From: Paraburkholderia sp. HP33-1
GTDB lineage: Bacteria > Pseudomonadota > Gammaproteobacteria > Burkholderiales > Burkholderiaceae
Length of the DNA: 64,000 nt
Assembly (NCBI RefSeq): GCF_021390595.1
Contig: NZ_JAJEJR010000003.1
Coordinates: 868,001-932,000 of the forward strand
Direction of reading: 5' to 3'
The notes beneath the pieces were generated by a model, which was given only the letters and a program-made list of their open reading frames with translations, searched no databases and was not told the origin of the DNA. Below, piece by piece: positions 1-8,916 of this stretch. A program made the position numbers and the translations under genes. Positions within the stretch are counted from its first letter, which is position 1, and the number at the start of each line of letters is the position of its first letter.

Positions 1-271
1 CAACCTGGCGTGGTGTCGTGCTGTTGCTTGCATAGGAGTCGAGCAGAGCGCGGACTCGGAAGCGGGCATCCTGAGACATGAGTTCAATCTTGGATACAAG
101 TTGGAACTCAAGTGAGCAGCAACTGTGCCAGTGGTCGAGTTGTTGCCGGAGATCCTTGCCGGGCAAGGCCTTTCGAGTGGCGTGAACGCCGGCTAGGGGT
201 TGCGTCTTAATCCAGCTTTGATCCCTGATGGGTCGCAAATGTGCCCGCGCTGGTGCACGCCTCCCGCACAT
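1..271 (-). CDS. Possible partial ORF running off the left edge
   Basis: An open frame on the minus strand starts with ATG at 269-271 and stays open for about 90 codons to the window edge. Its composition is mixed and includes a plausible amphipathic stretch (for example the segment KIELMSQDARFRVRALL). I recognise no family and see no clear ribosome-binding site. The frame could be the N-terminal part of a hypothetical protein or a chance opening in GC-rich DNA. Confidence 0.15.
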   Translation of the reverse strand, partial: MCGRRAPARAHLRPIRDQSWIKTQPLAGVHATRKALPGKDLRQQLDHWHSCCSLEFQLVSKIELMSQDARFRVRALLDSYASNSTTPRQV

Positions 272-898
272 CGTGCAGGATCTTGCAAAGAGCCTTCAAG
301 AGCCGCGGAGTGCTTCGCAACGCGCTATCCCAGGCAGCGGACCCTTCCGAGGTATGGCGCGACCTAACGCGAGTTTCGGGCAAATCACACCGTACCAGCC
401 CCGGCAGCGATACGTCTCATATCCTGGCGGCGCGGCGAACGAGATGATCGGTTCGTCCGTTTCCCGATGAAAGCCGGTCTGCCTGCCGTCGACCTGCAGG
501 GATAGTGCGGGCGGGCAACGAGGGTGCGGGGGTCGAACGCGATTTCATGAGCGTGAGTTTTGCTCATAGAACAATGCATTAAGATAAGAAAACTTATCGT
601 AATGGCGATATCAGGCATCGCGTTTTCCCGGAAAACCTGAACCGGTCCGGTGCCCGGTCGCATGCCACGACCGTTTGAGACGTTTGCGGAACGGCGCGTT
701 TTTGCGCCAGGATATCCGCGCACCGGCCTGCGGTGCAGGTCTTTGACTGGGTTCTGGTGCGATTAGTGGAGCCGAATCGGCTCAAAGTGTGGTCCCCGAT
801 CCGATTTCGCACGCAAAGTACATTCACCCCGGTTTGGCCGGGCAGAACTTTCGTGGTTGCCTCAGAAGCGGCTGAGACGGACTCTTCCGGTCGATAGC
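272..898. other. Intergenic, no supported gene
   Basis: No coding frame with recognisable content was found on either strand. There is an AT-richer patch around 560-610, in otherwise GC-rich DNA, that could hold a promoter. I see nothing else here. Confidence 0.4.
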
Positions 899-938
899 AA
901 AAAAGAAGGAGCGGGCGGCGCGTAGCGATTGCCCGCTC
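899..938 (-). terminator. Intrinsic terminator of the htrA-like gene
   Basis: GAGCGGGC (909-916) pairs perfectly with GCCCGCTC (931-938) across a 14-nt loop. Read on the minus strand, the stem is followed by a T-rich run (six consecutive A on the plus strand at 899-904). It lies about 20 nt after the stop of the protease gene, which is where a rho-independent terminator would be expected. Confidence 0.75.
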
Positions 939-957
939 TGAACCAGGCACTTTCCCT

Positions 958-2514
958 TCATTTGAGATCGACGGTGACGAAGCGGCGCGCGTGATCGCGC
1001 TGGATCAGCAATGCCGCTTTCTTGCCAGCCTTTGCCGCGAGCGATGCCAGTTCATCCTGCGACTCGACCAGCGCGCCGTTGAGCGACAGCACGACATCGC
1101 CTGGTTTGATGCCGGCGTTGGCCGCCGCGCCCCACGCGCCTTCGACCATCAGGCCTTCGGCGAGGTCCGTGGTGCGCCGCTCGTCGTCCGTCAGCGGATG
1201 CATCGTCAGCCCGAGATGATCGAGCGGGCCGGCATTGCCCGCGCCCGCGCCTGCTGCCGCGCCCGCGCCTGCTACCTCGACCGCACTCGCGGGTTGAGCG
1301 GATGAGCCGAGGTGCACCGTCAACGTCATCTGCTTGTGATTGCGGATCAGCATGACCGGGACTTTCGTTCCGCCCTGCATTGCCGCGTCCTGCGCGACGA
1401 AATCCGCCGACTTTTCGATCGGCTTGTCGGCAAGTTGCACGATCACGTCGCCGGGCTTCAGGTTGCTCGCTGCCGCCGGGCTGCCGGGTTCGACGGCAAT
1501 CACCAGCGCACCGGCCGCGCGTGGCAGACCGAACGCACCCGCCAGACTCGGATCGACGTCCTGCACCTGGATGCCAAGATTGCTGCGCGCGTTCACGTCC
1601 TCGCCTTGCTGAGTTTGCAGCCGCGAGCGCACCTGGTTCGCCGTATTGATCGGGATGGCGAACGTCAGGCTCTGGGCACGGTCGCCATCGCCGTATACCT
1701 GCACGTCGATGCCGATGACTTCTCCCGCGCGGTTGAACACGGGGCCGCCCGAGTTGTCGGGGTTCAGCGACACGTCTGTCTGGAAGAACGGAAACGTGCT
1801 GCCATCGGAGAGCGTGCGCGAGGTCGCGCTGACGATGCCTGCCGTGACGGTATTCTGATAACTGTCAGGCGAACCGATCGTCAGCACCTGCTCGCCGACG
1901 CGCACATGCGCCGAATCGCCGAGCTTGACGGTTGGCAGTTTCGTCGCGTCGATCTGGATGATAGCGACATCGTTTTGCGCATCGACGGCCACTACCTTTC
2001 CCTTGAATTCGCGCCGGTCGGTCAGTCGGACGGTGACGTCATCGGACTGATCGACGACATGCGCCGTCGTCAGAATGAGACCATTCGGGCTCACGATGAA
2101 ACCCGAGCCGACGCCGGACATCGCGCGCGGCGAACCACCCGCGCCGTCTTGCGATTGCGCGGATCGCTTGAAGATCGCAAGGATGGGATCGTCACCATTG
2201 ATAGCTTCGGACTCGGGCCCCGAAGCAGGCGAGGGCGCCGCACCCGCCGGCGCCGTCTCCTGAGCCGTCGCGCGGATGTTCACGACAGCCGGTCCATAGC
2301 GCTCGACAATCGCCGGAAAGTCGATCGGTGCGCTCGCGCTGTCGGCCTCGACGCGCTTTTCTTTCGCTGGCGCAGTGGCAGACGCTGACGTGGCAGCGGG
2401 AGTGTCCTTGGCCGACCCGGAGATCGCGGTGGCGTGCGCGCAGGGATAACCGGTCAGACATGCCGATGTCACGGCGGCGTAAAACCAGGTGCGAGATAAG
2501 GTTGGATGAAACAT
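958..2514 (-). CDS. HtrA/DegP-type periplasmic serine protease with two PDZ domains
   Basis: Envelope quality-control protease of about 518 residues. The start at 2514 is chosen because GGAGG sits just upstream; a longer upstream reading is possible but unlikely. An N-terminal signal-like segment precedes a trypsin-like domain at roughly 65-280. The triad is His152 (TTAHVVD), Asp182 (NDVAI) and Ser255 (NSGGP). PDZ domains follow at about 300-390 and 425-515. The odd feature is the active-site loop: it reads NPDNSGGP where the family almost always has NPGNSGGP, so Asp253 replaces the glycine that helps form the oxyanion hole. This could weaken or retune proteolysis, or leave a chaperone-like role. 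The gene stands alone and ends in its own terminator. Family assignment is firm; the activity level is inference. Confidence 0.9.
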   Translation of the reverse strand: MFHPTLSRTWFYAAVTSACLTGYPCAHATAISGSAKDTPAATSASATAPAKEKRVEADSASAPIDFPAIVERYGPAVVNIRATAQETAPAGAAPSPASGPESEAINGDDPILAIFKRSAQSQDGAGGSPRAMSGVGSGFIVSPNGLILTTAHVVDQSDDVTVRLTDRREFKGKVVAVDAQNDVAIIQIDATKLPTVKLGDSAHVRVGEQVLTIGSPDSYQNTVTAGIVSATSRTLSDGSTFPFFQTDVSLNPDNSGGPVFNRAGEVIGIDVQVYGDGDRAQSLTFAIPINTANQVRSRLQTQQGEDVNARSNLGIQVQDVDPSLAGAFGLPRAAGALVIAVEPGSPAAASNLKPGDVIVQLADKPIEKSADFVAQDAAMQGGTKVPVMLIRNHKQMTLTVHLGSSAQPASAVEVAGAGAAAGAGAGNAGPLDHLGLTMHPLTDDERRTTDLAEGLMVEGAWGAAANAGIKPGDVVLSLNGALVESQDELASLAAKAGKKAALLIQRDHARRFVTVDLK

Positions 2515-3017
2515 AGCGCACCTCCATGGCGATCGCTTTGCCTGGAACTGTGAAGGACTTATTTCGAGCACGTGACAACCGACGTCTGTGACGACAGCGC
2601 ACCGATGGGCGTGAACTAAAGCGAAACCGCGGCCGGCACAAATATAGCGTAGAGCATTCCATGCGCTAGCGCGTATGGATGCGATCGATCCGCTAATTGC
2701 TATTCGAAGGATCGAAGACGACATGAGGTTCACCAACATGGTTGCCCGCTACGGACAATCGGGGACGTCAACGGCTTGCTAGCACGCATTTCTTCCGATG
2801 TGGCCTGATGCAATGAACCCATCGCCTCCCCTCATTTATTTATAGGGAAGCGGCGAGCAAATTGCAGCGAGTACAAATCCTGGCGTGTGGCCCTTGCCGG
2901 AGTATCGGTACTCTGATGCCAGATGCTTATTGGTCACGACTTGCTCGCGATCACGCAGAACGCATGATCTTCTTCTGTCAGTTTGGCGTCTGCGGATCCG
3001 GCGGCGCCAACACGTTA
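2515..3017. other. Intergenic region upstream of htrA-like gene, no supported gene
   Basis: This holds the upstream region of the minus-strand protease gene and the left border of a remnant region. I looked for a ParD-like antitoxin reading ahead of the ParE fragment and found none intact in any frame. Confidence 0.4.
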
Positions 3018-3265
3018 ATGAATTGGCGCATCCCGTTTGCTCCGGAAGCGCTGGCGCACCTCCAGGCATTCGAACAACGTATTGCACAGGCCGGCGAACG
3101 ATACGCCGACACAATCTTCGACTATTGCGTGAAGTTGCGGACGTTCGCAGCCTGCGATGTTGCTCGCGATGATCTGTTACCTGAACTGCGGATTACGCAT
3201 TTCCGCAAGTGGGACATCATCGCGTACCGACCGGAGAGCGAAGTCGTTTCTATCGTTGGCGTTTT
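3018..3265 (+). pseudogene. ParE/RelE-type toxin, C-terminally truncated remnant
   Basis: From the ATG at 3018 the translation follows the ParE plasmid-stabilisation toxin pattern for about 80 residues: IPFAPEALAHLQAFEQRI, then a YADTIFDYC helix, ARDDLLPELR, and a final beta strand VVSIVGVL. ParE proteins normally continue with a short tail such as YGGRDYE. Here the frame instead runs into sequence that in another frame encodes an IS66 transposase tail, then stops. No antitoxin gene is visible upstream. It is best read as a dead toxin gene disrupted by an insertion element whose own body was later lost. Family recognition is by pattern only. Confidence 0.55.
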
Positions 3266-3547
3266 ACGCGCTATCTCGATGACGGACACGTTCCCATAGA
3301 CAACAACCGGGTAGAAAATCAGATCCGCTTATGGGCAATCGGCAGGGCCAACTGGTTATTCGCCGGATCGTTGCGCGCTGGCCAACGTGCGGCTGCAATC
3401 ATGAGAATCATCCGCTCAGCGCAACTCGACGGCCACGAACCTCGCGCATATCTGAAAGACATCCTGACGCGCTTCCCCACTCATAGGGCGAGCGACATCG
3501 CCGCATTGCTGCCACATGACCGGCGGCCTCTTACATCTGCCGCCTAG
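3256..3547 (+). mobile_element. IS66-family transposase (TnpC) C-terminal remnant
   Basis: About 95 codons match the C-terminus of IS66-type transposases: RYLDDGHVPIDNNRVEN, then IRLWAIGRANWLFAGS, an AAAIMRIIRSAQLDGH helix and a closing LTRFPTHRASDIAALLP. The final catalytic-region glutamate (DNNRVEN) is present. Everything N-terminal, including the zinc-finger and most of the catalytic core, is missing, and neither terminal repeats nor the accessory genes were found. The fragment begins inside the ParE-like frame and cannot be active on its own. Confidence 0.8.
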
Positions 3548-3926
3548 CTCACCGTTCGTCAAGGCGGGTTCGCCGGCCGCTTACGTTGCAAAACTGGGCT
3601 GAGCTTAGATTTTGAATTAGAGGGCTCACTCGAAGCAATCGATGCGCTGCAACAAAAAGCTTGCTAGGTCAATGTCTTATTTGTAAGATTAATAGCCTGT
3701 CTAGGGTAAAACTGATCTCGCAATTGCAACGTAGTCGCGGAAACAGCCCGGCCACATCCACCTGAGAGCAACGACGGTCTGCATTCGCACTACGAGGCGG
3801 CGCTCTGGCACGCTCTGTCTGGTTGGCGCTTGCGGGCATCCTATTGATTGTTCCGCGCAATGCCTAAGTGGCGAAGCTGGTTGCGCCACATCGGCTCGAT
3901 GGCGGCCGAAACGCGGCAGGCATTCC
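3548..3926. other. Intergenic, no supported gene
   Basis: Between the IS66 scrap and the chemoreceptor scrap. No frame gives a recognisable product on either strand. It is probably decayed sequence. Confidence 0.4.
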
Positions 3927-4124
3927 ATCCGCACAACAATCACGACCCAAGTCGTACGAGGGGCCGGCATGAGTCGTTCCTGCTCGCGTATCGCGCCGGT
4001 GGCCACGGCCCTTGGAGGCAATGTGGAACACGTGAAGGGCGTTGCCTCGGCGTTGGGTATTCTGCGCGAGCAAGCCCGGAAACTACGCGGCGCAATCTCA
4101 GTGTTCCTCGTCGAGCACGAATAG
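3927..4124 (+). pseudogene. Decayed C-terminal tail of a chemoreceptor
   Basis: Reading the frame that ends at the TAG at 4122-4124 gives a short segment, VEHVKGVASALGILREQA followed by RKLRGAISVFL. This resembles the last helix of alphaproteobacterial-style methyl-accepting proteins, which typically end in a pattern like LSxQAExLRxEVDxFL. The preceding part (SRSCSRIAPVA) is consistent with the helix before it but diverged. There is no plausible start or upstream receptor. It lies just before an intact chemoreceptor gene. This is a similarity by eye over about 50 residues and could be coincidental. Confidence 0.4.
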
Positions 4125-4310
4125 CGGCCGTTGCAATTCGCGTTCGGACGGCATGCAAAGCGGGATCGGCGAGGAACACGGACCCCCGCATTCAACACTC
4201 AGGCCGCCCTACACGGCATACACAAAACTGGATCAGACTGTTCGAAAAGGAGTGCTCCTGCATAACCGCGTGTCGGGTTTCGCCGAGGCAAGTCCACTTA
4301 CAAAAAAAAT

Positions 4311-6026
4311 ATGAAAAACCTGAAAATTGGTTCCCGTCTTGCCGTCGCATTCGGCTTGGTAATCCTTCTGTTAATCGGAGTCTCCGCGGTCGCGATGATT
4401 CAATTGAGCGCCTCGAAACAGCGTATCGAGCAACTGGTACAAGAGACGTATGTGAAGTCGGAGTTCGCTCACGAAATAAAGGACCATGCGAATCTTGCCG
4501 CGCGAAACCTACGCAATGCACTGCTCACCGGTAGCGCTGACGAGGCCAGGACGTACCTGGAAAAAATCGCAGAGTCGCGCAGCAGTAATACGGCGCTGGC
4601 AGAAAAGCTCAGCGCCCTCATCCATTCTGAACGGGGACGGCAGCTCTTTGACGACCTGAAAGGGAAGCAAGCCGGGTTTGTCGCTGCACGCGCGAAAGTC
4701 GTTGACCTGATTGGACAGGGTCGCAAGGACGAAGCGCGTGACTCAATGTTCGGCGAACTGCGCACGGAGCAGGATGCCTATTTCAACGCGCTGGATGAGC
4801 TGGTGAAATTTCAGTCCGACCTGATGACGCAAAGCGGCGAGGAAGCCGCATCCGCCGCGCGTACCGCAGAGCTGATGATCGCAGCACTGGCCGCGGCGGC
4901 GATCGCGCTTGCTGTCGCCGGAGGATGGTTGATTACCCGCTCGGTCGCCAGGCCGGCGCGAGAGGCCGTCGACTCGGCCAACCGCGTCGCGCGAGGTGAC
5001 CTGACGTCGCGCATCGAGGTGAAGACAAACGACGAAATGGGTCAACTGATGCGCGCGTTGCAGACGATGAACGGGAGTCTCGTGCGAATGATCGGTGACG
5101 TGAGAAACAGCATCGAGGCGATCGGCGCGGCAGCGGAGCAAATTTCGTCGGAAAATACTGCGCTGGCCGGCAGAACGGAAGAGCAAGCCGCCTCTCTCGA
5201 GCAGACCGCTGCGAGCATGACGCAGTTGACCGAAACGGTGAAGCAGAATACCGACAACGCCCATCAGGCCAATCTGCTCGCGATAGACGCCAGCAATATC
5301 GCCGACACGGGCCACGCGGCGATGCAGGGGATGGTCGAGACGATAGGCCGGGTCAACGACAGTGCGACCAAGATCTCGGAAATCACCGGACTCATCGAAG
5401 GCATCGCGTTTCAGACCAACATTCTCGCGTTGAACGCGGCAGTAGAAGCAGCGCGTGCCGGGGAGCAGGGTCGAGGGTTCGCCGTGGTCGCGAGCGAAGT
5501 GCGCACACTCGCGCAGCGCTCGTCGGCAGCGGCCAAGGAAATCAAGGAGTTGATCGAAACGTCGGTAGGGATGATTCAGGACGGCTCGCGGCAGGCTGGC
5601 GAGGTCGTCGCTACCGTTGAGCAGATCAAGCAGGCGGTCAAAAACGTGTCGTCCGTCGTGGCGGAAATATCGGCTGCATCCGAGCAGCAAACCGCAGGCA
5701 TCGAGCAGGTCCATTCCGCCATCAGCCAGATGGATCGGGTGACCCAGCAAAACGCCGCTTTGGTCGAAGAATCGGCCGCGGCGGCCCGCTCGCTCGAAGT
5801 GCAGGCCGTCGAACTACGCGGTGCCGTCTCCGTGTTCAAGGTCGACGACACGGATGCTTCCGTGTCGCGAATGGTCGCTCAGGAGAGCAGGCCGCGCATG
5901 CCCGCGCGGAAGTCGGCCAGTACCCACACGATAGCGAAAACAGCCGCGCGATCGTCCGGCGCCACGACCGGCGCCGCCATCGTCGCGTCGAAGGCCGCGG
6001 CTGCCGAAACGTGGGCGACGTTCTGA
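4311..6026 (+). CDS. Methyl-accepting chemotaxis protein
   Basis: Transmembrane chemoreceptor of 571 residues. TM1 lies at about 13-33, then a periplasmic four-helix-type ligand domain, TM2 at about 188-210 ([19 protein letters not shown]), a HAMP linker, and a long cytoplasmic coiled coil. The hairpin tip is canonical ([20 protein letters not shown]) and contacts CheA/CheW. The alanine-rich tail ends in TWATF, a W-x-x-F pentapeptide of the kind that tethers CheR and CheB. The start at 4311 gives the typical Burkholderia N-terminus ([10 protein letters not shown]), although no strong Shine-Dalgarno is visible. The ligand cannot be told from sequence. No che genes are nearby, so it probably feeds the main chemotaxis array. 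Confidence 0.93.
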   Translation: MKNLKIGSRLAVAFGLVILLLIGVSAVAMIQLSASKQRIEQLVQETYVKSEFAHEIKDHANLAARNLRNALLTGSADEARTYLEKIAESRSSNTALAEKLSALIHSERGRQLFDDLKGKQAGFVAARAKVVDLIGQGRKDEARDSMFGELRTEQDAYFNALDELVKFQSDLMTQSGEEAASAARTAELMIAALAAAAIALAVAGGWLITRSVARPAREAVDSANRVARGDLTSRIEVKTNDEMGQLMRALQTMNGSLVRMIGDVRNSIEAIGAAAEQISSENTALAGRTEEQAASLEQTAASMTQLTETVKQNTDNAHQANLLAIDASNIADTGHAAMQGMVETIGRVNDSATKISEITGLIEGIAFQTNILALNAAVEAARAGEQGRGFAVVASEVRTLAQRSSAAAKEIKELIETSVGMIQDGSRQAGEVVATVEQIKQAVKNVSSVVAEISAASEQQTAGIEQVHSAISQMDRVTQQNAALVEESAAAARSLEVQAVELRGAVSVFKVDDTDASVSRMVAQESRPRMPARKSASTHTIAKTAARSSGATTGAAIVASKAAAAETWATF

Positions 6027-6201
6027 TGTGACCAGCGACTGCGGATAAGACAATTTACCGCCTGAGATCATTAACAAACGTCGCCGTGTCAAACAGCAAC
6101 GCCAGTTCGTGATTCGGCGCCAGGCTGGTGGTTCTGTGCCAGCTTGTCTGTATTAGCCGAAACTCAATCTGACAGGTAGTCGAGCCGATAGAAAAAAGCG
6201 A

Positions 6202-6519
6202 TCAATGGGGGATGAGTTTCTCCCTGGCGAGTTCCAGTGAATCGAGGAAGGTACGCATCGGCGTCTTGCCATAACACCATCGTCCTTGATGCTCGCGCAT
6301 CATTGCAACGATCCGCCGATAAGGCATCCGCGCCGAGAGCTTCACCTCAAGTGCGAGCAAGTCGCCGATCGCTCGCTTATATCTTTGTGCGCCAGAGCAC
6401 ACAGCAGGGTTCTGGTCGATTCGCCGTCTCCTGAAATTTCCTATCCTTAGAAGTTCAGCGCAGTCCGTTCCCTCACCATCGACCGATACAGGGAAAGATG
6501 ATGCCAAAGCACAATGCAC
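6202..6519 (-). CDS. Hypothetical protein or gene fragment
   Basis: The C-terminal half (about 6202-6400) has a protein-like composition with alternating basic and hydrophobic residues (ARMPYRRIVAMMREHQGRW). The N-terminal half looks like noise and overlaps the start of the divergent phospholipase gene, so a true start would lie further in. I recognise no family. It may be a fragment of a small DNA-binding protein, but that is a guess. Confidence 0.22.
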   Translation of the reverse strand: MHCALASSFPVSVDGEGTDCAELLRIGNFRRRRIDQNPAVCSGAQRYKRAIGDLLALEVKLSARMPYRRIVAMMREHQGRWCYGKTPMRTFLDSLELAREKLIPH

Positions 6520-7604
6520 CGCAGATTGGGCTCGCGCTTCAGGGTGGCGGCGCGCATGCAGCGTTTACCTGGGGCGTGCTCGATCGCCTGCTCGACGAAG
6601 TCGAGCAGGACAGGCTCGTCATCACGTCCATCAGCGGCACGAGCGGCGGCGCGTTGAATGGCGCCGCGTGTGCATATGGGCTGGACAGAAGTGTCGACGA
6701 CGCAAGGAAAGCGCTGGAGCAACTTTGGACACTCGTCGGCGGCTGCTCTTACTGGCACCCGTTCTACAACTTCCCCACGGATTTCCTGGGGGCGCCGTTT
6801 CGCTGGAATGTGGACCTGAATCCGTTCGTAATTGGACAAGGCATGTTGCAGCAGATCAGCTCGCCATACGCGACGCCGTGGCTGAAAAATCCTCTCACGT
6901 CCATCGTGGAGCAGGTCATCCCCGACTTCTCCGTGATCAAGCGGCACGAACACGGCGCACCGGAACTCTATGTCGCAGCGACAAACGTCAACCTCACCGC
7001 GCTGCGGATCTTCAAGCCCGAGGAAATCGACGCGCGAGTTCTGACTGCGTCGACCTGTCTGCCGACGATTTTCGAGGCGGTTGAAATCGACGACGAGTTC
7101 TACTGGGACGGGGGCTACATGGCGAATCCCGCGCTTGACCCGCTCGTCGATTCGACGAGCGATATCCTCAGCGTGCTCATTGATCCATTGTTTCGCGAGC
7201 AGGATCCGCCGCAATTTCCCCGGCAGATCGTCAATCGCATCAATGAGTTGAGCTTTGGCGCATCGTGGGTATCGGAGGTGCGTCAGATCGAATTGATCAA
7301 TGCGCTCAGCGACGAAAACCCGGGCTTGCTTCATCGTGGCAAGCCCTATACACGCAAGCGTTTTCACGCGATCCGATCCGACAGATTCATGAGCCAGATT
7401 GGTGCGGCTTCGAAGGGCACCCCTTCAATTGAATTTTTCCGTGCCTTGCGGGACACCGGGCGCCACGCGGCAGATTCGTGGGTGCGTGACTGCCTTCCCC
7501 AGGTCGGCAAGCACTCGACATTCAATCTCGACGAACTCGTCAATGCCCGCCTGAAAGGGACGTCCTCGGCAATGCGGACAGTGCGCCGGCTTGGCGCGCA
7601 GTGA
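6498..7604 (+). CDS. Patatin-like phospholipase
   Basis: Predicted lipid acyl hydrolase of 368 residues with a Ser-Asp dyad. The oxyanion glycine motif LQGGGAHAAF lies at residues 14-23, the nucleophile elbow GTSGG carries Ser49, and the dyad aspartate is Asp204 in DGGYMANP. This is the complete bacterial patatin set in the right order. A short C-terminal region includes SFGASWVSEVRQIE. There is no signal peptide, so it is probably cytoplasmic or peripheral at the inner membrane. The start at 6498 is followed by a second ATG; upstream GGGAAAG is a modest ribosome site. Substrate is unknown; family members act on phospholipids or PHB-granule lipids. Confidence 0.9.
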   Translation: MMPKHNAPQIGLALQGGGAHAAFTWGVLDRLLDEVEQDRLVITSISGTSGGALNGAACAYGLDRSVDDARKALEQLWTLVGGCSYWHPFYNFPTDFLGAPFRWNVDLNPFVIGQGMLQQISSPYATPWLKNPLTSIVEQVIPDFSVIKRHEHGAPELYVAATNVNLTALRIFKPEEIDARVLTASTCLPTIFEAVEIDDEFYWDGGYMANPALDPLVDSTSDILSVLIDPLFREQDPPQFPRQIVNRINELSFGASWVSEVRQIELINALSDENPGLLHRGKPYTRKRFHAIRSDRFMSQIGAASKGTPSIEFFRALRDTGRHAADSWVRDCLPQVGKHSTFNLDELVNARLKGTSSAMRTVRRLGAQ

Positions 7605-7874
7605 GAGAAGCCGGGGTACGGGAAGCGAGAGGCCGGTCGAATCAGCACGCGCCCGCATGGGGTGCGCTGCACCAACAGTAGGCGCGACCGGCACATCAAA
7701 TGGGGCAGCGCTTGACCGCAGCCGCGCTGATTATTGGCCGCTGCCGCGTGATGTGCCGTGGAGCGCCCGATGGCACACGTATTGCTCTATGGAAAGGATC
7801 GGGCCAACGGCGGCCCAATCAATCGAAGACCGCGCGCAAGGCGGCGGATAGTTGAACAAGCGGGGGCAATGGCG
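7605..7874. other. Intergenic stretch ahead of a strong terminator
   Basis: 270 bases after the phospholipase stop with no convincing coding frame. Because a strong plus-strand terminator follows, this stretch is either a long 3' untranslated region of the phospholipase mRNA or the body of a small RNA gene. Confidence 0.35.
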
Positions 7875-7932
7875 TCCCGAAGCGACACGGTGTGCATGGT
7901 TTGCATGCCCGGTGCGCTTCGGGATTTTTTTT
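7875..7932 (+). terminator. Strong rho-independent terminator
   Basis: TCCCGAAGCG (7875-7884) pairs perfectly with CGCTTCGGGA (7915-7924). The 30-nt interior has further self-complementarity, and the stem is followed directly by eight T residues (7925-7932). It lies 270 nt downstream of the nearest plus-strand gene. Confidence 0.85.
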
Positions 7933-8002
7933 GTTTGCGTGAAACGAGGCACCACAATTCGCCTCGCATATCGGACCATTCTCGGGATCGGGCGTGTTAC
8001 TT

Positions 8003-8758
8003 ATGATGAACAAGCGGGAACTTACAGATACGGTATCCGGGGAAATCGTTGGCGAACTCATCAACCTCGCGGGGCGGCAGCGCATGCTCTCGCAGCGCAT
8101 CGTGCTACACGTTCTGCTGAGCGTACGCGGCGAAGCGGCGGCGCTTGCCGTCGCACGCACGTGCCTCGCGACGTTCGCACAAGCGCACGCCCAGTTAGTC
8201 GACGGCGACGATCGTTTGCCCGGCGCATTCTCGAAGGAGCTCCATGACCTCTATTTTGGCTCGCAGAGGGCGGACGAGCGCATTCGTGGCTTTATGAGAG
8301 TCGCAGCGGACGCCATCGAAGCGCTCGAACGGAATTCCGAGCCGGTTTGCGTACGCCGCGACGCAGCTATTGGCCGGCTCACCGCCGAAGCCTCTCCGCT
8401 GCTGGAACTACTACAGGCCATTACGCAGGCGTATCAGGACGAAATGCAGAGTGTCGAGGAGGCTGCACGCCGGCGGCAGATGGCCGTCGCCCATGAAGTG
8501 GCAGCGATCTCGATGCGTGCCAATATCGTCGCGCTGAATGCGCGTGTTGCTGCGGCGCGTGCTGGACAGTTCGGACGCGAATTCGCCGTGATTACAGCCG
8601 AACTGGCCCACGTGATCGGTGAAATGGACAGCCTGGTGCAGAGCGTCGTCGGCGCGCGCGGAGGTGCGGATAGCACCGAACGCGCGGCGGTAGCGCTTCG
8701 CCCCGGGCGAATCAACCGAGCGGCAAGTCCCCGGATGCATAGCCATTACACGGGTTGA
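8003..8758 (+). CDS. Soluble mini chemoreceptor-like protein (PilJ-type N-terminal domain plus signalling tip)
   Basis: About 251 residues and no transmembrane segment. The N-terminus carries the hallmark of the PilJ/type IV pili transducer sensor domain (GELINLAGRQRMLSQRI). The C-terminal third contains a divergent chemoreceptor hairpin tip: ISMRANIVALNARVAAARAG, then FGREFAVITAEL, against the canonical [20 protein letters not shown]. There is no HAMP domain and no long methylation helices, so the protein is far shorter than normal receptors. The start at 8003 (or 8006) is chosen over an upstream GTG at 7994. The role is unknown: it could join cytoplasmic arrays or act on CheA-like partners as a truncated receptor. 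The domain calls are fairly secure. Confidence 0.7.
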   Translation: MMNKRELTDTVSGEIVGELINLAGRQRMLSQRIVLHVLLSVRGEAAALAVARTCLATFAQAHAQLVDGDDRLPGAFSKELHDLYFGSQRADERIRGFMRVAADAIEALERNSEPVCVRRDAAIGRLTAEASPLLELLQAITQAYQDEMQSVEEAARRRQMAVAHEVAAISMRANIVALNARVAAARAGQFGREFAVITAELAHVIGEMDSLVQSVVGARGGADSTERAAVALRPGRINRAASPRMHSHYTG

Positions 8759-8871
8759 AATCCATTTGCCTGGAGCGCTGTCTTCTTGTCGATGCATTCA
8801 ACTATTGATGTCGACGAGCAATCGAGGCCCGGCTGGGCGATGCCACGTTGGAGGGAGCGGAACGTGAGGCG

Positions 8872-8916
8872 ATGACGAAAACGGATTCGCTTTATCACGG
8901 CCACCGGTTTCCGATC
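8872..8916 (+). pseudogene. Possible IS6-family transposase N-terminal scrap
   Basis: The first 13 or so residues from the ATG at 8872 (MTKTDSLYHGHRFP) resemble the start of IS6/IS26-type transposases, where a YHRHRFP-like motif precedes the helix-turn-helix. The similarity ends abruptly after that, with no terminal inverted repeat found. Very short, so weak. Confidence 0.25.

Noticed and set aside
1312..2388. A 358-codon plus-strand frame opposite the HtrA-like gene
   Set aside because: It is the antisense shadow of a GC-rich gene, with an Arg/His-rich translation and no family resemblance, whereas the minus strand encodes a complete protease.
3848..4534. A 228-codon plus-strand frame overlapping the chemoreceptor start
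   Set aside because: It runs through the chemoreceptor start in another frame, has no ribosome site and an Arg/Ser-rich translation. A different frame in the same area shows the receptor-tail resemblance.
4743..5750. A 335-codon minus-strand frame inside the chemoreceptor gene
   Set aside because: Antisense shadow of regular heptad codon use in a coiled-coil gene; no recognisable protein.
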